From contig JARGOX010000016.1 of the NCBI GenBank assembly GCA_029233925.1, positions 62,001 to 126,000 of the forward strand: a stretch of 64,000 nt of DNA, read 5' to 3'. The first letter of the stretch is position 1; every line of letters begins with the position of its first letter. Below the pieces are notes generated by a model. It had not been told where the DNA came from and ran no database searches. It saw nothing but the letters and a program-made list of their open reading frames with translations. Below, piece by piece: positions 26,578 through 35,457 of the stretch. A program made the position numbers and the translations under genes. Origin of the DNA: Rhizobiaceae bacterium. Its GTDB lineage: Bacteria > Pseudomonadota > Alphaproteobacteria > Rhizobiales > Rhizobiaceae.

Positions 26578-27630
26578 ATGAACGAAGCCACCAATCCCAT
26601 TCCCGTAACGGTCCTCACCGGATATCTCGGTGCCGGCAAGACGACCCTGCTCAATCGGATCCTCTCCGAAAGCCATGGCAAGCGCTATGCCGTCATCGTC
26701 AATGAATTTGGTGAAATCGGCATAGACAATGATCTCATTGTGGAATCGGATGAAGAAATCTACGAGATGAACAATGGCTGTGTGTGCTGCACCGTACGCG
26801 GCGATCTTGTCCGTGTCGTGGAAGGTCTGATGCGTCGGCCCGGCCGGTTTGACGCGATAGTGATCGAAACGACAGGACTGGCCGACCCGGCACCCGTTGC
26901 ACAGACATTTTTCATGGATGAGGATGTGCGTCGGAAAACCCGGCTTGATGCGGTTGTGGCCGTGGTTGATGCCAAACATCTGCCCTTGCGTCTGGCAGAC
27001 AGCCGCGAGGCGGAAGACCAGATTGCCTTTGCCGATGTCATCCTGCTCAACAAGACCGATCTGGTTGATGAGGAATCGCTGCTGAAGATCGAGGCAACCA
27101 TAAGGTCCATCAATCCATCGGCGCGCATACATCGCACCGAGCGCGCCCGGATCGAACTGGACAAGGTCCTCGACCGTGGTGCCTTCGACCTGCAGCGCGC
27201 GCTGGACAATGACCCGCATTTTCTCGACCATGACCACCCCGACCATGCATGCACGCCCGACTGCGATCATGACCATGGGCACGATCATCAGGACGATCAT
27301 GGGCATCATCATCCCGTTGCCGATATTCACGACACCAGCGTGCAGTCCATTTCACTGAGGGCAGGACCACTTGTTCCCGACCGGTTCTTTCCCTGGATCC
27401 AGAAAACCACACAGATCGAAGGGCCGAATATTCTGCGCCTGAAAGGCATCATTGCCTTTGATGATGATGAAGAGCGCTATGTGGTGCAGGGTATTCACAT
27501 GATTGTCGAAGGTGACCACCAGCGCCCCTGGAAACCGGACGAAAAACGCGAAAGCCGGATCGTCTTCATTGGCAGGGACCTGGATCCGGAAAAACTCAAA
27601 CGCACATTCGAAGCCTGCCAGGCGAAATAA
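26578..27630 (+). CDS. CobW/COG0523-family GTPase (metal chaperone)
   Basis: A 350-residue G3E GTPase. The P-loop GYLGAGKTT is at residues 15-23, the metal-site CxCC (CVCC) at 68-71, [11 protein letters not shown] gives the switch region and NKTDL the guanine motif. A histidine/aspartate-rich stretch lies near residues 220-243, followed by the CobW C-terminal domain. These proteins deliver zinc or cobalt to client metalloenzymes. The ATG at 26578 has AGGAG seven bases upstream; earlier starts are inside the creatininase stop region. Neighbours are a metal-dependent hydrolase and a WD40 protein, an arrangement I associate with zinc-linked CobW genes in Alphaproteobacteria. Confidence 0.9.
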   Translation: MNEATNPIPVTVLTGYLGAGKTTLLNRILSESHGKRYAVIVNEFGEIGIDNDLIVESDEEIYEMNNGCVCCTVRGDLVRVVEGLMRRPGRFDAIVIETTGLADPAPVAQTFFMDEDVRRKTRLDAVVAVVDAKHLPLRLADSREAEDQIAFADVILLNKTDLVDEESLLKIEATIRSINPSARIHRTERARIELDKVLDRGAFDLQRALDNDPHFLDHDHPDHACTPDCDHDHGHDHQDDHGHHHPVADIHDTSVQSISLRAGPLVPDRFFPWIQKTTQIEGPNILRLKGIIAFDDDEERYVVQGIHMIVEGDHQRPWKPDEKRESRIVFIGRDLDPEKLKRTFEACQAK

Positions 27631-27632
27631 CA

Positions 27633-27712
27633 ACAAGCGTTCCCGCAAGATTGCGAAGCAATTTTGTGATAAGGCAACGCGCCAGCAAACAAGCGTTCTC
27701 GCAATTTTGCGA
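27633..27712. repeat. Near-identical 24-base direct repeats, each holding a palindrome
   Basis: Two copies of a 24-base unit, at 27633-27656 and 27689-27712, share ACAAGCGTTC and end in a TCGCAA-NN-TTGCGA palindrome (exact in the second copy). A third related block, GCAATTTTGTGA, lies between them. They fill the 110-base gap between the cobW and WD40 genes, so they could be operators or an intercistronic RNA element. The repeat is seen directly; the role is inferred. Confidence 0.55.
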
Positions 27713-27740
27713 CACGATAACCCGGAAAACAGGATCAACC

Positions 27741-28715
27741 ATGCCGACACTGGCGCCTCTCGACCTTGACGGCCATTGCATGGCTGCCGCCTTTCTGGGC
27801 GACGTTCCCTATTTCGCGCTGGCCGACGGCAGCCTTCACTGGCTCGACCACGGACACAAGACCACCCAACTCCATGACGGACTTCTGTGCATCGCGGCAG
27901 AGCTCCAGGGCGACAGCTTTGTCAGTGGCGGTGAAGATGGCCGTATTGTCCGCTTCCGCAACGATGACAGCGCAGAAACATTGGCCGAAAACCCCGGCAA
28001 ATGGATCAACTGCATCGCCAGCGGCCCGCAATCCTCCATTGCCTATGGCGTTGGCCGCTCATCATTCGTGCGCACGAGCGACGGCACCATCGTCGAATTT
28101 GCCGAAGAGCGCACCGTGGAAGGCCTGGCATTTGCCCCCAAGGGCATGCGCATTGCAACCGCACGCTACAATGGCGTTTCGCTGCATTGGGCTGCAGCCC
28201 GCGCAGCGGCGTTGGATCTTGAATGGAAGGGTGCCCATGCACAGGTGACATTTTCACCCGATGGCAATTATGTCGTCTCCGTCATGCAGGAAAATGCCCT
28301 GCATGGCTGGCGGCTCAAGGATGGCAAACACATGCGCATGACGGGCTATCCTGCAAAGGTGCGATCCATCAGCTGGAGCGCAAAGGGCAAATGGCTGGCG
28401 TCATCGGGCGCTCCAGCCGCCATTGTCTGGCCATTCACCGGCAAGGAAGGTCCCATGGGCAAGGCGCCGCTGGAGCTTGGCACCAGAGGAGACACGATGG
28501 TCACCAGTGTGGCTTGCCATCCGAGTGACGATGTCGTCGCCATTGGCTATGCGGACGGAATGATCATCGCCGCCCGGTTCAAGGATCAGAAAGAGGGACT
28601 GTTGCGGCGTGGAGGTAACGGCCCCATCAGCACCATGCGCTGGAACAAACGCGGCATGCAGCTTGCATTCGGCGCACAGACAGGGGAATGCGGCATCATC
28701 GATCTGGCGGGTTAG
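27741..28715 (+). CDS. WD40-repeat protein
   Basis: A 324-residue protein made almost entirely of WD40-like blades: recurring D-G-x-I-V-x-F, VTFSPDGNYVVSVMQENALHGWRLKDGK and SISWSAKGKWLASSG-x-x-AAIVWPF segments suggest six or seven blades. It has no signal peptide and should be cytoplasmic. The ATG at 27741 has AGGA upstream, and the frame open from 27651 crosses intergenic repeats. It directly follows the CobW GTPase gene. The pairing suggests a partner or scaffold in metal homeostasis, but the molecular job is unknown. Confidence 0.85.
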   Translation: MPTLAPLDLDGHCMAAAFLGDVPYFALADGSLHWLDHGHKTTQLHDGLLCIAAELQGDSFVSGGEDGRIVRFRNDDSAETLAENPGKWINCIASGPQSSIAYGVGRSSFVRTSDGTIVEFAEERTVEGLAFAPKGMRIATARYNGVSLHWAAARAAALDLEWKGAHAQVTFSPDGNYVVSVMQENALHGWRLKDGKHMRMTGYPAKVRSISWSAKGKWLASSGAPAAIVWPFTGKEGPMGKAPLELGTRGDTMVTSVACHPSDDVVAIGYADGMIIAARFKDQKEGLLRRGGNGPISTMRWNKRGMQLAFGAQTGECGIIDLAG

Positions 28716-28887
28716 AGGATGTCAAAAACCTGCTTGTCTGAATTCGGCTTCAATGATCTTATGCGGAGATATTCTCGGCAATCCGAATGGAGCGACTGGC
28801 GCATATTGCCAACGGGACTGCCAGTTGGAACACAGCAATCCGGGCATTTCGGGCACCCGGCGCACCCGGTCGAAGGACAGTTTCCAA

Positions 28888-29928
28888 GTGCACGATTCTT
28901 CCCTCATGACAGCAAGGCAAGGTGAAAAACAGACAACACCCTGCACGATCAGTCTTTCATCCAACGCCGCAAGTCTGAGACAAAACCTGTTCTCCGATTC
29001 CCGTGTGCGCAACGACCGGGACAACGTGGTCCGCCTGTCGTTTGACAATAGTGCCGGCCACGGATTGCTTGATTTCATCGAATTCAATCCGGATTTCAAC
29101 ATCATTGTCAGCGATTGTTTCTGGGCTCAGGCCGGCTTTATCAGATATGCTGGCGAAGGTTGGGTTCGATTCAATTTCTGCATCGACGCAACCGCCTGTT
29201 TCAATTTTGAAGATCATGGCAGCTTCGAATTGCGGGGACAGGAACTGCGGATTTTCTACCAACCGGAGGGTGTCAATTGCGGACATCGGATTGATGCAGG
29301 CGGGCGCTCCATCTGCGTCACCATTTCCGTCAAACGGCCCTACCTGGAGACAATCATTGGCAAGGCCCTCGACCTCTCACCAACTCTTGCATCGCGAGAT
29401 GCGACAGATGGTTTCTTTTTCAAGCGTTATGAACTTGCGCCCGCTTCCTTGCGTGCTGTCGCCGATCTTCTGAAAATGCGCCACCGCGGAACGCTCAGGT
29501 TGCTCTATGCAAAGGCGAAATCCGAAGAACTTCTGGTCACGGCATTGTCTGGCGTGCAAATCGACGACACGCCAAGAGCACAACCGCTTTTGCGCAGCAC
29601 CGATCGCCAACGCATTTCCGAAGTGCGGGAAATACTGGATGGACAATTTGCCGATCCACCCTCTGTATCCGCTCTTGCCCGGCGCTTCGGCATCAATCGC
29701 AACAAGCTGGCCTATGGGTTTCGCGAGATGAACAATCGTTCCATGGGCGAATATATTTGCGAAAAACGTCTGGAGACGGCCTGGAGCCTGCTTCTGGACA
29801 CGGACATGCCGGTCACGCTTGTTGCCAATGAAGTGGGTTACGCCCATGTGCAGAGCTTTTCGACCGCATTTCGCCGCCGTTATGGGTTTTCGCCCCGGTC
29901 CCTTCGCCACAATCCAATCGCTGATTAA
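28888..29928 (+). CDS. AraC-family transcriptional regulator
   Basis: A 346-residue regulator. The N-terminal 230 residues are an effector or dimer domain without a clear family name. The C-terminal AraC DNA-binding domain has both helix-turn-helix units: SVSALARRFGINRNKLAYGFREMNNRSMGEYICEKRLETAWSLL and VTLVANEVGYAHVQSFSTAFRRRYGFSPRSLR. The GTG at 28888 has GAAGGA about 10 bases upstream; an ATG at 28906 is the other choice. It precedes an alpha/beta hydrolase gene by about 100 bases in the same direction, which may be its target. Confidence 0.85.
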   Translation: MHDSSLMTARQGEKQTTPCTISLSSNAASLRQNLFSDSRVRNDRDNVVRLSFDNSAGHGLLDFIEFNPDFNIIVSDCFWAQAGFIRYAGEGWVRFNFCIDATACFNFEDHGSFELRGQELRIFYQPEGVNCGHRIDAGGRSICVTISVKRPYLETIIGKALDLSPTLASRDATDGFFFKRYELAPASLRAVADLLKMRHRGTLRLLYAKAKSEELLVTALSGVQIDDTPRAQPLLRSTDRQRISEVREILDGQFADPPSVSALARRFGINRNKLAYGFREMNNRSMGEYICEKRLETAWSLLLDTDMPVTLVANEVGYAHVQSFSTAFRRRYGFSPRSLRHNPIAD

Positions 29929-30027
29929 TGACAATCGCATAAGAAGCCGTGCGGCTGGCCTAAGACAGGGGCATCTGGTGATGGCAACGTCTGACCGAAA
30001 CTTCATGAAGGTTCGGGAGACAGGGAA

Positions 30028-30780
30028 ATGGCGAACAAGGCTGAAAAAATCAATTTTGTGCTGGTGCATGGGTCGTGGCACGACGGTCATTCCTGGCGCC
30101 ACGTGGAAGAGCATCTCAGGAGTGCCGGCCACACGACACAGGCGCCCACCTTGCCAGGGCGCGGTAAAGGCCGCGACGAAGACCAGGCTGACATCACATT
30201 TCAGGACTGCGCCGACACTGTAGCCAATGCCGTGATTACAGCCGGCTTGTCGGATATCGTTCTGGTCGGACACAGTGCCGGTGGGGCCGTCATTCGCAAG
30301 GCGGCGGAACAATTGGCCGACCGGATCAGGAGAATGGTCTATATTTCGCCGCTGCTGTCGAAGAGCGGCGAGTGCGTACTCGCCGCCGTTCCGCCCGATT
30401 ACGCCGCATTGTTCCGGGATATGGCTGCACAATCAGCCGACAACACCGTATTTCCACCCTGGCCGGTCTGGCGTGACGGTTTCATCGGCGATGCCGACGA
30501 GGCAACGGCAAGACAAGCATTCGATGAATTGCACCCCGAGCCCTTCGCGCCGATTATCGAGCCGATCGATCTTTCCCTGTTCGAGACGCTGCAACTTCCT
30601 GCGAGCTACATCAACCCGACGGAGGATGTCGTTTTTCCAATGGGTGAATGGGGGTTTTTTCCGCGCATGTATCAGGCCGTCGCACCATGCCGCCTTGTGC
30701 AGATGAGCGGCGGGCACGAGGTCATGTATTCAGACCCCGAAGCGCTGGCAAAGGCGCTGATCATCGCAGGCCGCAACTGA
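30028..30780 (+). CDS. Alpha/beta-fold hydrolase
   Basis: A 250-residue alpha/beta hydrolase. FVLVHGSWHDGHSWRHV forms the oxyanion-side loop, the nucleophile elbow is VGHSAGG, and a late histidine in MSGGHEVMYSDPEALA completes the triad. It resembles the salicylate esterase/hydroxynitrile lyase-like group of small esterases. GGGAG-type sequence lies about 10 bases above the ATG. It follows an AraC-type regulator. The substrate is unknown. Confidence 0.85.
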   Translation: MANKAEKINFVLVHGSWHDGHSWRHVEEHLRSAGHTTQAPTLPGRGKGRDEDQADITFQDCADTVANAVITAGLSDIVLVGHSAGGAVIRKAAEQLADRIRRMVYISPLLSKSGECVLAAVPPDYAALFRDMAAQSADNTVFPPWPVWRDGFIGDADEATARQAFDELHPEPFAPIIEPIDLSLFETLQLPASYINPTEDVVFPMGEWGFFPRMYQAVAPCRLVQMSGGHEVMYSDPEALAKALIIAGRN

Positions 30781-30807
30781 GCGGGCGTAAAGATTTTGTC
30801 AAAACCA

Positions 30808-30841
30808 AAAAATATGCCCGGCAGGAAAATACTGCCGGGCA
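30808..30841 (-). terminator. Intrinsic terminator of the decarboxylase gene
   Basis: TGCCCGGCAG (30815-30824) and CTGCCGGGCA (30832-30841) form a 10-base-pair stem with a 7-base loop. Read on the minus strand, the stem is followed by ATATTTTTTGGTTTT, a proper U-rich tract. It lies 24 bases after the decarboxylase stop codon. Confidence 0.88.
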
Positions 30842-30864
30842 CATCAATTCGATAATCCCTATGC

Positions 30865-31998
30865 TCAGATTACGTAGGATTTCAGCGGCTCGAAACCGTT
30901 GAAAGCCACAGAGGAATAGGTGGACGTATAGGCCCCCGTTCCCTCGATCAGCACTTCGTCACCGATGGTCAGCGTTATCGGCAGCGGATAGGGGTTCTTT
31001 TCATACATGACATCGGCGCTGTCACAGGTGGGCCCGGCCAGAACGCAGGGCTCAAAGGCATCACCGTCACGGCTGGTGCGGATCGGATAACGGATGGCCT
31101 CATCCATTGTTTCGGCAAGGCCGCCGAATTTTCCGATGTCGAGATAGACCCAGCGGATCGCATCGTCTCTTGACTTTTTGGAAATCAGCACGACTTCCGT
31201 CTTGATAACCCCGGCATTGCCGACCATGGCACGTCCCGGTTCAATGATGGTTTCCGGAATCTGGTTGCCAAAATGTTTGCTCAGCGCGCAGAAAATAGCC
31301 TGTCCATAGGCTTCTGCCGACGGAATATCCTTCAGGTAGCGGCTGGGGAAACCGCCACCGAGATTGACCATTTTCAGCACAATGCCATCTGCTGCCAAAG
31401 TTTCAAAGACGCCGCGCGCATCACCCAGAGCACGGTCCCAGGCATGCACGTCCGTCTGCTGCGAACCCACATGGAATGACACGCCATAGGGCTCCAGCCC
31501 AAGTGCGTAGGCATGACGCAGCACATCGGCAGCCATGGCCGGCACACAACCGAATTTGCGTGACAAGGGCCATTCGGCGCCTTCGCCATCTGTCAACACA
31601 CGACAGAATACCCGCGATCCGGGCGCAGCACGTGCAATCTTTTCGACCTCTTCGGCGCAATCGACAGCAAACATTTTGACACCCAGCGCAAAGGCGCGGG
31701 CAACATCACGTTCCTTCTTGATCGTATTGCCAAAGGAAATGCGCTGCGGCGTGGCGCCGGCTTCCAGCGCCATTTCAATCTCTGTCACCGAAGCCGCATC
31801 AAAATTTGAACCCATAGCGGCGAGCAACCGCAAAATCTCAGGTGCGGGATTGGCCTTCACAGCATAGTAGATTGCACTGCTAGGCATTGCTCTTTTGAAA
31901 GTTGAAAAATTATCGCGAACAACATCCAGGTCAACAACGAGGCATGGACCATCTGGTCGTCGTGTATTGAGGAAGTCTATAATACGTTCAGTAGTCAT
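30865..31998 (-). CDS. Ornithine/lysine decarboxylase, group IV PLP enzyme
   Basis: A 377-residue alanine-racemase-fold decarboxylase. The PLP lysine is K48 in YYAVKANPAPEIL. Later come the SFHVGSQ loop, the NLGGGFPSRY glycine loop, IEPGRAMVGNAG and the active-site AGPTCDSADVMYEKNPYP with its cysteine. Length and motifs fit the eukaryotic-type ornithine decarboxylase found in Alphaproteobacteria, which makes putrescine and can often act on lysine. The ATG at 31998 has GGGAG seven bases upstream; extension to 32196 lies inside the leader. The long 560-base gap before it and the strong terminator after it show a single-gene, leader-regulated unit. Confidence 0.9.
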   Translation of the reverse strand: MTTERIIDFLNTRRPDGPCLVVDLDVVRDNFSTFKRAMPSSAIYYAVKANPAPEILRLLAAMGSNFDAASVTEIEMALEAGATPQRISFGNTIKKERDVARAFALGVKMFAVDCAEEVEKIARAAPGSRVFCRVLTDGEGAEWPLSRKFGCVPAMAADVLRHAYALGLEPYGVSFHVGSQQTDVHAWDRALGDARGVFETLAADGIVLKMVNLGGGFPSRYLKDIPSAEAYGQAIFCALSKHFGNQIPETIIEPGRAMVGNAGVIKTEVVLISKKSRDDAIRWVYLDIGKFGGLAETMDEAIRYPIRTSRDGDAFEPCVLAGPTCDSADVMYEKNPYPLPITLTIGDEVLIEGTGAYTSTYSSVAFNGFEPLKSYVI

Positions 31999-32001
31999 CG
32001 G

Positions 32002-32480
32002 TTTCTCCCAACGAGATCCGGTCTGATCCGGACGACAAAGGCAAGCGATCACCCTTCGCGGAACCGATCGGTGGAAAAACCGGTTCAACAAATGCATGGT
32101 CGATGCGACGATGGAACAACGAGCCCGATCAGGGTCCGTACGCTCCGGCTTTGTCTGCCTTGGATTGGATGGGAGTCCCAACCGCACTTCCGGCAATGAG
32201 GGTGTGCCTCTGCAGTAACCCCGGCTTATGGACAGCCGGCAGACACCATAAAGGCCCGCACCGTCGTTGCTTCAAGATGTCCTCGAACTGGCGGTTGGCC
32301 GACAGAACGACTGGAGGGGTTAGCTCCAGGTACCATACCGAATTCCTCACCTTATCGAGGGTCGGCGGACACCCACAGGCACGTGCGACTTTGGGCAAGG
32401 GCGACATAAGGCTTTGCGGCGTCACAATCAAGCGGTTTTTATGCAATATCTGAAGAAACCCGTTGAAGCTGCAATTGCAC
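32002..32480 (-). ncRNA. Candidate speF-type leader RNA of the decarboxylase gene
   Basis: The 561 bases between the decarboxylase and the divergent amidase start hold no credible gene but much pairing. On the minus strand CTGGAG/CTCCAG (32311-32316 with 32324-32329) forms one hairpin and AACGAC/GTCGTT (32306-32311 with 32263-32268) another. TGTCTGCC (complement of 32238-32245) is fully complementary to GGCAGACA (complement of 32152-32159) and also lies in a CCGGCT/AGCCGG hairpin, so two folds compete. TCCGG/CCGGA forms a stem just above the ribosome site. The speF motif of Corbino and colleagues lies upstream of ornithine decarboxylase genes in Alphaproteobacteria. Assignment rests on context and pairing; bounds are rough. 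Confidence 0.6.
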
Positions 32481-32559
32481 CCCATATGGACAATGCCGCG
32501 CAAATGAGAAAAAATGAACGACAATTTCAAATCAGTTCAAAAACAAGAGACAATGAACC

Positions 32560-33771
32560 ATGAATCAGGTGCGAACCGACCGCTTCAATGCGTTTCTTGA
32601 CTGTGATGGTCCAACAATCGTCCCGATCCCGGGCGGCCCGCTCAGCCAAACGACCTTGGCGGTCAAGGATATTTTTGATGTGGCCGGTTACAAGACCGGT
32701 TGCGGCAATCCACAAAAACTGGCGGAAGCCAGCCCGGCAACACGCACGGCTCCCACTGTGCAGATTCTTCTGGATGCCGGCGCGCAGTTCATTGGCAAGA
32801 CCCAGACGGACGAATTGACCTTTTCCCTGAACGGCGAGAATGCACATTATCCGCGGCCCATCAATCCGGCTGCGCCGGAGCGCATCACCGGCGGCTCATC
32901 CTCCGGCTCCGTCGCTGCCGTCGCCGGCGGCCTTGCAGATATGGCTGCCGGTTCAGACACCGGCGGATCCATCCGCGCACCAGCCTCCTATTGCGGGTTG
33001 ATAGGCCTGCGCACAAGCCAGGGCGCCATTTCGCTTGAAGGCGCCATGCCGCTGGCCGCCAGCTATGACACATTTGGCTGGTTTGCCCGCAATATGGACC
33101 TCTATGAAAAAATCGCAGCGCTGCTGCTGCCGCCATCCACCACCGCCTTTCGCCGGGTGCTGCGGCTCAGCGAATTGGACAATCTGCTGGCTGGGCCTGC
33201 AGAAAAAGCGGCTTTCGAGAGCGCATTTCAGACCGTCGAACGGGTGGTCGGAACCGCCAGACCTGCAACTTTGACCGCCATGGACATCGATCAGCGTTAC
33301 CAGTGCTTTCGCAAAACCCAGGCTTACGAAGCCTGGCAATATCATGGTCCATGGATCGCCGCCGCAGAGCGAAATCTGGGGCCGGGCGTCGGTGAACGTT
33401 TTGCCTATGGCAGCACGATTGATGATCAGAGCTACCATGGGGAAATGGAAAAGCGGGCGGAATTGACGGATGAACTGCATCAATTGCTGGCAGACGATGG
33501 CCTGATTATCATGCCGACAGTGCCGGGCGCCGCCCCCGAAGCAAAGGCTCCTTTTGAATCCGTGCAAGCCTATCGTGAACAGGCCCTGCGGCTGCTGTGT
33601 CATTCCGGTCTGTCCGGTTTGCCGGAACTCTCCCTGCCCCTGTCATCGGTGCAGGGCGCACCATTCGGACTGTCCCTGCTTGGACCGCGCGGCTCCGACC
33701 GTGCCTTGCTGGCTTTGGGCAACCGCATCCTTCAGGCATCATCGGCCAACAATGCAAACGGGACCGTCTGA
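32560..33771 (+). CDS. Amidase (amidase-signature family)
   Basis: A 403-residue amidase with the Ser-cisSer-Lys triad: K36 in LAVKDIFD, the GGSSSGS block at 111-117, and the likely nucleophile S137 in GSDTGGSIRAP. The PMTVPGAAP-like segment near residue 315 (IMPTVPGAAPEAKAPF) is also typical. It is shorter than GatA and lacks GatB or GatC neighbours, so it is a catabolic amidase rather than the tRNA amidotransferase. The ATG at 32560 is close to a modest ribosome site. Its stop overlaps the start of a LysR regulator by one base. Substrate unknown. Confidence 0.87.
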   Translation: MNQVRTDRFNAFLDCDGPTIVPIPGGPLSQTTLAVKDIFDVAGYKTGCGNPQKLAEASPATRTAPTVQILLDAGAQFIGKTQTDELTFSLNGENAHYPRPINPAAPERITGGSSSGSVAAVAGGLADMAAGSDTGGSIRAPASYCGLIGLRTSQGAISLEGAMPLAASYDTFGWFARNMDLYEKIAALLLPPSTTAFRRVLRLSELDNLLAGPAEKAAFESAFQTVERVVGTARPATLTAMDIDQRYQCFRKTQAYEAWQYHGPWIAAAERNLGPGVGERFAYGSTIDDQSYHGEMEKRAELTDELHQLLADDGLIIMPTVPGAAPEAKAPFESVQAYREQALRLLCHSGLSGLPELSLPLSSVQGAPFGLSLLGPRGSDRALLALGNRILQASSANNANGTV

Positions 33772-34679
33772 TGGATACATTGACGCGCATTCGCGCCTTT
33801 ATCGATGTTGTCGAAGCGGAGGGTTTTTCCGCCGCCGCCAGAGCCAATGGACGCTCCAAGGCGCTTTTGTCCAAATATGTGCGGGAACTTGAAGATGACC
33901 TTGGGGCGCTTCTTCTCAACCGTACGACACGCCAGTTTTCGCTGACCGAGATCGGCCACACCTATTATCGCACCGCCACCGACATTCTCAGGGAAATCGA
34001 CAATCTGGCCGATCTGGTGCGCGAAACCAGTACGGACCTGAAAGGCACGGTGCGCGTTTCGGCTCCCAGAACCTTCACCGATGCCGATATCGGCCGTTCG
34101 ATGATCGACTTTGCGCTTGCGCACCCGGATATCAAACTGGAGATTACCTCGGACGACCGCTTTGTCGATCTGGTCGAAGAGGGTTTCGATGTGGCTATTC
34201 GCATCACCAGCCTTGCCGATTCTGGTTTGATTGCTCGTAAGCTGGCCCCCTTCAAGGTCTATTTTTGCGCCAGCCCCGAATTCATCCGCTCCCATCCCCA
34301 ATTGAAGGCCCCGGCAGATCTGGCCAGGGTCCCCTGCATTACCGATACCAACAGTCGCTTTTTGAGCAATTGGCGTTTTGCCGGGGAAAACGGCGTCTTG
34401 GAGACCGTGACTGTCAAAGGGCCGATCGAGGTCAACAGCCCCTATGCCAGCATGCGGGCCGCAAGGGCCGGACTGGGCGTATCAATGGTGCCGGATTTCA
34501 TTGCCTGGCCGATGCTCAAAAGCGGAGAGATTGTCTCCCTGTTTGAAGACCGGATTCCAGACAACGCAGGGATCTATGCGGTTTATCCACACCGGCGCTA
34601 CCTGCCGGCCAAGGTGCGTGCCTTTGTCGATTATCTTGCCGACTGGTTCAAGCAGCATCCCGGATATTGCGATCCCTGA
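33771..34679 (+). CDS. LysR-family transcriptional regulator
   Basis: A 302-residue LysR-type regulator. The N-terminal winged helix reads TRIRAFIDVVEAEGFSAAARANGRSKALLSKYVRELEDDLGALLLNRTTRQFSLTEIG, and the effector domain runs from GTVRVSAPRTF to about residue 295. The ATG at 33771 shares its first base with the TGA of the amidase gene, showing translational coupling. LysR regulators usually stand divergent from their targets, so this tandem arrangement is a little unusual. Control of the amidase operon is likely but not shown. Confidence 0.92.
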   Translation: MDTLTRIRAFIDVVEAEGFSAAARANGRSKALLSKYVRELEDDLGALLLNRTTRQFSLTEIGHTYYRTATDILREIDNLADLVRETSTDLKGTVRVSAPRTFTDADIGRSMIDFALAHPDIKLEITSDDRFVDLVEEGFDVAIRITSLADSGLIARKLAPFKVYFCASPEFIRSHPQLKAPADLARVPCITDTNSRFLSNWRFAGENGVLETVTVKGPIEVNSPYASMRAARAGLGVSMVPDFIAWPMLKSGEIVSLFEDRIPDNAGIYAVYPHRRYLPAKVRAFVDYLADWFKQHPGYCDP

Positions 34680-34800
34680 ATTCCGGTTCACACAGGCATT
34701 TTTACTCACCCCGTTTTCCAGTAAATCATTAGAACAAACCCTGTCCCAATCCGGCCATTTTTTTCTGGCAAATGGTTTTCCTTAAAGGGGAATCGCGCTG

Positions 34801-35457
34801 ATGATGAAACACTTCAATCTGTTGAAATTTGGCTTGATTCCAGCTTCCTTCCTGATGATATCAACAGGATCGGCCCTTGCCCACCCGCATGTCTATGCCG
34901 AAGCCCGACTGGAAGTTGTCATAGGCAATCAAGGAACCGTTGAGGAATTGCGCCATGTCTGGCGTTTTGACGACCTGTTTTCCTCCACCATTCTTCTTGA
35001 TTTTGATACCAACGCCAATTTGAAGCTTGAATCGAGCGAATTGCTTGAAATTGGCACTGTGGTCCGCAATTCTCTGGCTGATTATGACTATTACACCGCC
35101 ATCAGCCACGATGGCCGGGCGGTAAAAATCCAGCCCCCGGATGCAATCCATGTTGACTTTCAGGACGGCCAGATTCTGATGTTCTTTGCGGTTCGGCCCG
35201 AGACGCCATTGCCCTTGCAAGGGCTTTTGAGTTTTGGTGCCTATGACCCAACCATGTATGCGGCAATCGACTTTCTCAGCGATGATGACCTGGTCGTCGA
35301 CGGCCTGCAGCCAGGCTGCAGCAAGGCGATCATCCGCCCTGATCCTGACGAGGTCATGGCGCAGAATCAAGCGACGCTGACGGAAGCATTCTTCAATGAT
35401 CCGCAAGGCAACGACATTTCCAAACTCTTCGCGACACGGCTTGAATTGACATGCTGA
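34801..35457 (+). CDS. DUF1007-family periplasmic protein
   Basis: A 218-residue protein with a Sec signal (FGLIPASFLMISTGSALA, cleavage likely before HPHVY). The mature part has the DUF1007 signature HPHVYAEARLEVV and HVWRFDDLFSSTILLDFDTN. These proteins are found directly upstream of NicO/RcnA-type metal transporters and are presumed periplasmic metal-binding partners; the HPH at the mature N-terminus could bind metal. The start overlaps no other gene, and AAGGGGAA lies upstream. The stop overlaps the downstream transporter by 7 bases, confirming an operon. Confidence 0.88.
   Translation: MMKHFNLLKFGLIPASFLMISTGSALAHPHVYAEARLEVVIGNQGTVEELRHVWRFDDLFSSTILLDFDTNANLKLESSELLEIGTVVRNSLADYDYYTAISHDGRAVKIQPPDAIHVDFQDGQILMFFAVRPETPLPLQGLLSFGAYDPTMYAAIDFLSDDDLVVDGLQPGCSKAIIRPDPDEVMAQNQATLTEAFFNDPQGNDISKLFATRLELTC

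Noticed and set aside
26332-27330. 332-residue open frame on the minus strand
   Set aside because: Antisense to the creatininase and cobW genes, which have intact motifs and ribosome sites.
32129-32530. 133-residue minus-strand frame in the decarboxylase leader
   Set aside because: It has no family resemblance and overlaps strong RNA pairing; long open frames in a structured GC-rich leader can arise by chance. A shorter regulatory leader peptide cannot be excluded.
32560-33771. Amidase as GatA of the tRNA amidotransferase
   Set aside because: Too short for GatA, no GatB or GatC neighbours, and paired with a LysR regulator, so a catabolic amidase is more likely.
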